A stretch of DNA of 64,000 nt from NCBI GenBank assembly GCA_026120035.1, contig JALRME010000031.1:248001-312000 (forward strand), in the 5' to 3' direction. Under the pieces are notes generated by a model that worked only from the letters and a program-made list of their open reading frames with translations, was not told the DNA's origin and made no database searches. Shown in pieces: positions 56,710 to 64,000 of the stretch; position 1 is the stretch's first letter; every line of letters starts with the position of its first letter. Position numbers and translations under genes: made by a program. Source of the stretch: Coleophoma eucalyptorum. Lineage: Eukaryota > Ascomycota > Leotiomycetes > Helotiales > Dermateaceae.

Positions 56710-59700
56710 ATGAGTAGTACCCTCAGGTTTGAAGACTACACAGTCGCATGGGTCGCAGTCCTTCCAATTGAGGCTGAGGCGGCTTTGGGCGTTCTGGACA
56801 AGCAGCACAATGGGCAATTCCCATCCGTTCGAGGCGACGACTACATATACATCGGCGGAGAAATTAATGGGCACAAAATCGTAGTTGCAACTTGGCCCGT
56901 AGGGCACAACTACGGCGTTGGCTCGGCAGCTGCTCTTGTCAATCAGGTGAAGGCGCGCTTTCCAAATATCTGGTTTGCATTGTTGGTGGGAGTCGCTGCT
57001 GGTCTGCCAAACTTGTCCCCAAAACCTCCTGCAAAGCTTAGGGATATACGTCTTGGTGATGTGCTTGTTTGTGTACCAGAAAAGTCAAGCTCAGGTATCA
57101 TACACTATGACCTAGGAAAAGACACCGAGAGTGGCTTTCTCCTAAACGGCCGACAGGCAGAAACTCCAGCGATTGTCAGGTCCGCAATTGGAAACATCAA
57201 ACTTACCAAGAAGAAGCCATTTCGTAAAGGAAACCTGTTCTCTAAATATTTGCTCAAATTTCAGGACGATATTGACGACGACAAATTCTCATGTCCAACT
57301 CAACAAGAAGACAGGCTTTTCGGAAGCTCGGATTTGACGATACCCGAGCACATCTTTATTCAAAGAGAGCCTCGAGATGAAGCCGAACGTACACCCGTAT
57401 GGTATGGAAATATTGGATCTGGCAACTCAATGATGCGAAATCCCCAACGAAGAGATGAGCTGAGAGATGAGCATGACCTTCTTGGTCTAGAGATGGAGGC
57501 TGCTGGTATCATGAATACTCTTCCTAAAGGCGTCATTCGCGGTGTCTGTGACTATGGCGATAGCCAAAAAAATAAAGATTGGCAGCCGTATGCGGCCGCT
57601 GTAGCAGCTGTATATGCCAAGGGAATCTTATATACTATTAGCCAGACAGCAGTGCAGTCATCTCAAGGTTGGTCTAGAGGTTTGGTTTTAATGCTTAATT
57701 TTAACCTACCTGTCTAAGGATTTCTTCTTGAACTTTTTCCGCTGTCACACTTATCTGCAACATATAGTGGCAAAAATTGCCTGAAACCCGCTAATCAAGA
57801 TGTTCACTAGCGAAATTCTTTCGCATGATTCCATTTCCTCGAAATGAGGATATTGTGATACGTGAGGACCTCTTCTCACAATTAGCACAAAAGTTACCAT
57901 TGTCATCTGAACATCAGAGTGCTGCGCTTTGGGGACTAGGCGGGGCAGGGTATGAACCGCAACTGTAACTATGGTATTATCACTGATATGCAAAGGAAAT
58001 CACAAATCGCCATCGAATTCGCCTACCGCCGATATGATCTAGGGCTATGCTCTGTATTCTGGGTTCATGCGGACAATTACGGTAAATTTCTGGAGGGTTA
58101 TAAATCAATTGCAAAGGCAGCTAGTCTTCCAGAAGACCTCGAGAACGACGACCTGCTACGCGCTGTCCGAGTCTGGATTGAATCACAGCCGAACTGGTTG
58201 CTTGTAATCGATAATGCAGATGAGCTGTACCACTTTGGGAGCGAATACATATCTACAATTAGGGATAAATCAAGAAACCTGTATTCCTTTATCCCTCATG
58301 GAGTTACTGGAACAGTTTTATGGTCATCTCGGGATGAACGAATAGTGGTAGCCTCGTTGGGGTTGGAAAAGGGATCAATGTCGGAAATATGACTACCCCA
58401 GAGGCGGAAAGGTTGTTAGCTGTTCTTAGTACCCGCGTTATAGCTGAAGAGAACCTGGACGCTGTATCAGAATTACTGCAGCAGTTGGACGGGCTCCCAC
58501 TTGCCATATCCCAAGCAGCTGTATACATACGGCGGACATCTATGTCTATTGAAGATTTATGTTAGCAAGTTAAAAAAGGAAAAGAGACGGTGGAAGCTTT
58601 TGGAGAAAACGTCGTTGGATCGGCACCGTCGACCTGAAGTTGCAAACAGAGTTCTAGAGACTTGGCAGATCTCCATCGACCATATCGCCCAGGAATATCC
58701 ACTTGCATACAAGATCCTACATATCATCGCGTACTTTCACAATCGCGATATCCCCTTCGAATTGATCCAGGCTGCAGCTCGGATGACAGTAGAGCATGCC
58801 ACCGAAGAAGCAGAGAAGTTGGAGGCAAATCTTGTAATTGGGGGCGAGGCGCATATTAATAATGAAGGGGTGGGTAGTGAGAGCAATGAATCTGACAACG
58901 AAGAGGACAGTGATAGTGACAGTGCAGATGACGATGACGAAGTCATTGATGGAACAACACGGCTCGAAGACTTTTCCTTCCTCCTTCCTCGAAATATTAA
59001 ACAACATCGGCAAAGTTACACAATGCATAAACTTGTTCAAGAATCGACAAGACATGCACTAAACAGAGGGAACAAGGCAGAAAGGGCAAAGCTATTCTCT
59101 AAGGCAGCCTTTGATATATTGTCCTATGTTTTCCCTTATAGCAATCACGAGACATGGAAGCAATGCGAGATATTCCTCCCACACGCAATACAGATCTCCA
59201 ACTGGGCTGAATTGCATAAAGAAAAGATTCTGGTTGCGGACCTCCTGGAAAAGGTTTCTTTATACTTGTTTCAGCAGGGACGATGGAAGGAAGATGAGCC
59301 TATTACAAAAAGAGTGCTTCAATTACGACAAGAAGTTCTTGGTGAGAAACACCCTGACACAATTAAGAGCATGGCAAGTATTGCAGCGTCGTATTATCAG
59401 CAGGGTCGATCAAATGAGGCTGAAGCGATCGAAGTTGAGGTGCTTCAACTACGAGAAGAGATGCTCGGTAAGAAGCACCCTGACACGATTACATACATGG
59501 CAAATCTTGCAGCGACATATAACCAGCAGGGTCGATCAAATGAAGCTGAGGCAATCGATATTGAGGTACTTCAACTGCGACAAGAGGTGCTCGGTAAGAA
59601 GCATCCTGACACGATTAAAAGCATGGCAAATCTTGCAGCAACATATCACCAACAAGGTCGATTAGACGAGGCTGAGGCGATCTGTGTTGAGGTCCTACAA

Positions 59701-60111
59701 CTACAACAAGAAATGCTTGGTAAGAAGCACCCTGAAACAATTACAAATATGGCGAGTCTTGCAGCAACATATCACCACCAAGGTCTATCAAAACAGACTG
59801 AGGAGCTAGCAGTGCAAGTACTTCAACTACGACAAGAGGTGCTCGGTAAGAAGCACCCTGACACGATTGACAGCATGGGAAATCTTGCATCGACATATTA
59901 CCAACAAGGTCGATTAAATGAGGCTGAGGCGATCAATATGGAGGTGGTTCAACTAAGACAAGAGGTGCTCGGTAAGAAGCATCCTGACACGATTGAAAGT
60001 ATGGAAAATCTTGCAGCGACATATCACCAGCAAAATCGATTAAATGATACTAATGAACTTGATATGCAAGTGTTACAACTACGAGAAGAGATGCTTAGTA
60101 GAAGTATTTAG
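56710..60111 (+). CDS. PNP/NB-ARC/TPR NLR-like protein with two compensating frameshifts
   Basis: Intracellular STAND/NLR-like protein of about 1,070 residues if the frame is repaired. Exons: 56710-57667, 57811-57949 and 57996-60111. An N-terminal nucleoside phosphorylase-like effector domain (about residues 8-300) has VAWVAVLPIEAEAALGV, LLVGVAAGLP, GLEMEAAGIM and CDYGDSQKNKDWQPYAA. The NB-ARC follows PFPRNEDIV: P-loop GLGGAGKSQIA, Walker B WLLVIDNADE, VLWSSRDERI and GLPLAISQAAVYI. A winged-helix-like region, an acidic linker, and TPRs of 42 residues (about 59314-60108) end it. One G seems missing at 58347-58348 and one T extra at 58556-58558; between them (about 208 bp) the coding frame is shifted, and the rest is in one frame. 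In such proteins ligand sensing by the repeats drives oligomerisation and the effector reaction. Whether this copy is alive depends on the two indels. Confidence 0.8.
59314..60108 (+). repeat. TPR-coding tandem repeat, 126-bp unit, about 6.5 copies
   Basis: Each unit encodes 42 residues with the core LQLRQEVLGKKHPDTI, then MANLAATYHQQGRLNEAEAI. Units start near 59314, 59440, 59566, 59692, 59818, 59944 and 60070, a strict 126-bp spacing. The last copy is truncated by a stop just after EEMLSRSI. Adjacent copies are very similar in DNA, which suggests recent duplication or gene conversion. Confidence 0.9.
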
Positions 60112-60790
60112 ACAAGATTAGAAGTATAACCGATCTTATGTATCGTAATATAGATGAAAAGCCGAATGCTTTATCTGGCAACCAATGTAATGATTTCTTG
60201 AGCGCGGTTCGCTTAGCCAGCGAAATATACTACTGAAGTACCACAAGATAGCGACATACACAGAGTAAAAGCAGCTCATATGTAGATCTAAGAGGTGTAA
60301 AAATGTAGCACTTCGCGGGGATGTCCCATGGTGGAGTTGGCTTCATGGAACTCCGAGGCCTGGTATTCTAGTCAAGGATACGTGATCTCCAAGCAGCTAT
60401 GAGCACTATTGACAAACGACTATATATATCATGGAACACACGAGGATGCACACCAAATTCCAGAAGGCGATGGTAAAAGCATTCCAGGCTTCGATTCAGG
60501 CTGCACCAATTGCTGCTCCACATTGGCAAATGAAGGAGAGGCGCAAGATAAGACGCAATGGTAGGTTAATAGCTGGTAACTTTATTGTTTTCTCGTCGGA
60601 AAGGGAGCTGTTCAGGAGCGAACTAAGGGTGATCTCGTCCATAGAAGATCTTCCGATTATGGTTCATTAAAATCTAAAGTTGCGATTGAAACCACCTTCT
60701 CAGGCCCTAAGTGGCTTGCTGCCATAATCAATTGACCATAAAACACAATGCAGTTAATTTGTATTCTTATAATTATAAATTTGCATCTAA
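60112..60790. other. Intergenic region
   Basis: 679 bp after the NLR stop. A 79-codon frame at 60431-60670 (starting with ATG at 60431) has no recognisable domain. No other signal seen. Confidence 0.45.
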
Positions 60791-63700
60791 CTAGAGCAAG
60801 GTTAAAGTAATATTTGTCGCCGCAATATCAAAGCTAGGGGTTTCGTCACACAGAGGCAGAACAAGAAGCGTCTGAAGACCTCCAGTTGCCGTTATCGTAG
60901 CATTAAAGTACTGAAATGTATAACCACCATTTGAGTTGTCATAAACAATAGGTCCGGAAGCAGCAACCGTCACACTGTCTAATTGGGCATCAAGATGACA
61001 GTTGGTAGTAGGATCAAGTAACTGCACAAAGTAGGCCATAGAGAATGAATATGTACCCCCAGGACATAGGTCAACATCCTGTGAAGCGAAAAAATTTGCT
61101 GCTGGGTGACTTGCAGTATTCCACGACCTAATTAATATGTTAGATACTCCTAGCGTATAGTGAAGAGGGGATTACATACAAGGCACGAGCAAATCCAGGG
61201 AAGATACCATTATAGCCCGGATCTGGAATAGATGTTAGGATGCCTTGCGAATAGATGTCTTGAGTCCAGTCCGGAATAGAATATTTCTCAGCTTCAAAGT
61301 TGCTGTTTGCAACAACCTGAGTTCCTGAAACACATTGACTTGTTGAAGTAGCCGTAGGTGTAGCTGTAGAAGTGTCGGTAGGAGTATTTATGCTACCTAC
61401 GGGAGGAGGAGTGCCTGTGAGCTCTCCACCAACGGGGTATCCGTAATTCTCGTCAGTAGGTAAGGATATCAAAGTTAAAGTGATATTTGTCGCCGCAATG
61501 CTAAACCCACCGCCAGGCCCGCAGATAGGTTGAACAAGGAATATCTCATCATCAGCAGCTGCGTCGACTGTAGCAGTCAGGTATTGAAAAGTATAACCAC
61601 CGTTTGAGGTGTCATAATCAACAGGTCCTGAAGTAACAAAAGGAACGCCATTTAACTGAGCCTCAAGCTTACATCCTGCACTTAGATCAAGCAACTGCGC
61701 AAAGTAGGCCATAGAGAATGTATATAAGGCTCCAGGACAAAGGGAAATTGACTGAGAAGCAAAGAAAGTCGCCTGTGGCATATTTATAGCATCCCATGAG
61801 CTACATGAATATGTTAGCTGTCTTTAGCACGATTCAAGGAGTGTTGACTGTACATACACGGCACGGGCAAGGCCCTGAAATATACCATTGTAGCCAGGAT
61901 CCGGAATAGCCGTAAGGCGGTCTTTTGAATAAACATCCTGAGTCCAGTCTGGAATAGAATAAGGTGCAGCTTCAAAATTGCTATTCGCTATAACCTGAGT
62001 TCCTAGCATACATGGAGATGCTGCGGTAGCTGTAGGTGCAGCTGTAGAAATGTCGGTGATAGTATTCGTGTTAGCAATGGAAGGAGCAGAAGTTGTGGGC
62101 TGATCCCCTGGCGCGAGTATTCCACTGTCACCAGGTGGAAATACTAAGGTTAAAGTGATATTCGTCACAGGAATATTAAACCCACTACCAGGCCCGCAGG
62201 TAGGTCGAATAAGAATGGACTCAGTGTCAGCAGTTGCCTGGATTGTAGCAGTCAGGTATTGAAATGTATAACCTCCATTTGAGTTGTCAACAACAATAGG
62301 CCCTGAAGTAACAAAGGGAATGCCGTCTAATTGGGCCTCAAGCTTACAGCCAGCACTCAGATCAACCATTTGCACAAAGTAGGCCATAGAGAAGGCATAT
62401 GTGGCTCCCGGACAAAGGTCAACAGATTGCGAGGCGAAAAATGCTGCGTCTGGCTGATTTATAGCATTCCATGAGCTATTTGAACCTGTTAGTTACTTGT
62501 CTTTAGCATGAATCAGGGAGCTTTAGGTTTACGTACATAGCACGAGCAAATCCAGGAAATAGACCGTTGTAGCCGTCATCTGGGATAGTTGTAAGATCGT
62601 CCTTAGAATAGATGTCTTGAGTCCAGTCTGGAATGGAATACGGCGCAGCTTCAAGGTTACTGTTTGCAATAACTTGAGTTCCTACAACACATGGATTCAC
62701 AGCGGACGATGTAGCCATAGCTGTTGAAGTGAACGTCGGGATATCCATAGGGATTTCTGTGGAAATGTCCGTGGGAATAGTCATAGCAGTCGTCATTGGA
62801 GTATCCGTTGCAATATCAGTAGAAGTAGTCGCTGAAGCATCTACAAGGGATTCCATAGAAGTATGCGTTGGAATAGCTGTAGGAGTATCTGTGAAAAACA
62901 TCGTAGGAGTATTTGTAGGATTATCTGTGGGAGCATCTATGGAAGCATCCGTAGAAGTATCTGTCTGAACATCTGTAGGATTTTCCATAGGGATATTCGT
63001 AAGAGTAGGCAAGATGGAGCTCGTAAGAAAAATCGACGGATTGTTTGTGGAAGCAGGTATTGATGGGTTGATTGTCGGGGAGATTGAGCCACCGTCGCCA
63101 GGTAAAAGCGCCAGGGCTAAAGTAATATTCTGAAGGCCGATATTAAACTCGGACCCAGACCCACAAGTCGGCTGGATAGTTAAAAGTTGACTGGTGCCTA
63201 ATGCAGTCACCGTTGTTGAGAAATAAGTAAGATCATATCCTTCAGATAGGTATTCAAAGTTGGGGGTTGTTGCGAACACCTCGCCGTCCAGTAAAGCTTC
63301 GAGCGAGCAAGGGACGATTCCTTTGCCCTGTATAAAGTATGCCATGGTAAAATTGTAAGTAGCCCCAGGGCAAAGATATACGGTTTGAGAGCCAAAGAAA
63401 ACTTCGTTGGGGTAGTTTAAAGTACTGAAGAAGCTTTGAATGACGACTTGTTAGACACGATTTGACTTTGAGCTGAGCACTTTTTTATGACTTACACAAG
63501 TGGAACACTGGGTGGAATTGTTGCTACGAATATGTCGGCATTAAAATCCCAGTCTGGAATTGGAGGATATGGTGGCCCTGCATCGAAGGCGTTATTTTGA
63601 ACTGCTTGTATCCCAAGCGTGCAATTACTATTGGAAGCAGTAGTAGTAGGTGTAGATGTTGAAAAATTTGAAGTAGTGGGGGTAATCTCAACTTGTGGAG

Positions 63701-64000
63701 TGGAATCTGCTAAAGTGGTATCTTGAGCACTAGATATAGATGTCTGCTCAGGGGATGGTTGGCTTGTGATTGACAGACTTAGTTGATCCGAAGATGACAC
63801 TGGTGAAGTTGTAACAAGCGAAAGTAGTGAAGATGTAGCCGCTGGGAAGGATGTAGCTAACTCTTGAGTAATGGATTCTTGAGTCGTTAACATAGATGAT
63901 GTTGAAGCGATAGTTGAATTTTCTCCTTGAGATACGGGCAATGTGCCGCCGATAATTGCCGTCTGAGACGCAGTTGAGGATATAGCTGACGTAGCCTCTG
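60791..64000 (-). CDS. Modular Ser/Thr-rich secreted protein with four CenC-like repeats (5' end outside the window)
   Basis: The 3' part of a gene that enters from beyond 64000 on the minus strand; stop at 60791-60793. A Ser/Thr-rich segment (63960-63640) is followed by four modules of about 190 residues. Each begins C-x-x-GTQV-x-ANSNFEA-x-x-YSIPDWTQD, runs to PGYNGIFPGFARA, crosses an intron, and continues SW-x-x-x-x-x-P-x-AxFFASQ, CPGATY-x-FSMAYFVQ, CKLEAQLDG, GGYTFQYLTAT and NITLTL. The pattern (N-terminal Asn-rich strand, SWDT-like start, paired Cys) resembles CenC/CBM4_9-type beta sandwiches that bind glycans. Modules 1 and 2 are separated by a Thr/Pro/Asp-rich linker (62700-63060). Introns lie at the same phase-2 site in each module (about 63422-63494, 62478-62535, 61801-61855 and 61129-61177). 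A cell-wall or adhesin role is inferred. Confidence 0.75.
62700..63010 (-). repeat. Thr-rich coding minisatellite in the modular secreted protein
   Basis: Imperfect 12-bp-based repeats (plus-strand forms like GTAGGAGTATCTGT and GTGGAAATGTCCGT) encode a linker of Thr-Asp-x-Pro-Thr type between modules 1 and 2, typical of O-glycosylated stalks. The copy number is likely to vary between strains. Confidence 0.7.

Noticed and set aside
1..64000. CRISPR arrays, tRNA and rRNA genes, intact retrotransposons
   Set aside because: No spaced direct repeats of CRISPR type, no tRNA B-box with a matching cloverleaf context, and no reverse transcriptase or integrase motifs were seen by eye. A tRNAscan or repeat search would be decisive.

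Overview
This window is nuclear DNA of a filamentous ascomycete, most likely a plant-associated leotiomycete (Helotiales). The reasons are short GT-AG introns (mostly 44 to 90 nt), one gene per transcript with wide AT-rich spacers, a Zn(II)2Cys6 regulator, RTA1, DUF6594 and Egh16-like families, a GH11 xylanase and a PNP/NB-ARC/TPR NLR-like protein. The taxonomic placement is inference. I found no rRNA, tRNA, CRISPR array or intact transposon. Gene models were built by hand from splice signals and reading frame, so every exon boundary is a prediction.

1-13.1 kb is a metabolic block: a TamA/Dal81-like Zn2Cys6 regulator, an intracellular GH13 alpha-glucosidase, an Fcy-type purine/cytosine permease, a guanine deaminase, a 2-oxoglutarate/Fe(II) dioxygenase and an amino acid/choline/GABA-type permease. 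The last four form two divergent pairs (permease/deaminase and dioxygenase/permease). Their promoters, and that of the regulator, carry several GATA-factor motifs (HGATAR). The block reads as a candidate nitrogen (purine) acquisition cluster.

13-32 kb is gene-poor. It holds an RTA1-like membrane protein, two small NTF2/SnoaL-fold proteins, a WW plus EF-hand protein carrying two apparent homopolymer frameshifts, a YAT-type amino acid permease, a secreted GH11 xylanase and a solitary retropepsin-like protein.

32-45 kb holds a DUF6594 membrane protein, a decayed HET-domain fragment, an Egh16-like secreted protein, a 749-residue ankyrin protein and a DHA1 drug/polyamine-type MFS transporter. 44.4-51.0 kb is a gene desert.

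51-64 kb holds a second Egh16-like protein, a SET-domain protein with a signal peptide, a large NLR (PNP effector, NB-ARC, near-identical 42-residue TPRs) with two compensating one-base frameshifts, and the 3' part of a modular Ser/Thr-rich secreted protein that runs off the window end. The right half looks like accessory, host-interaction and non-self-recognition territory.
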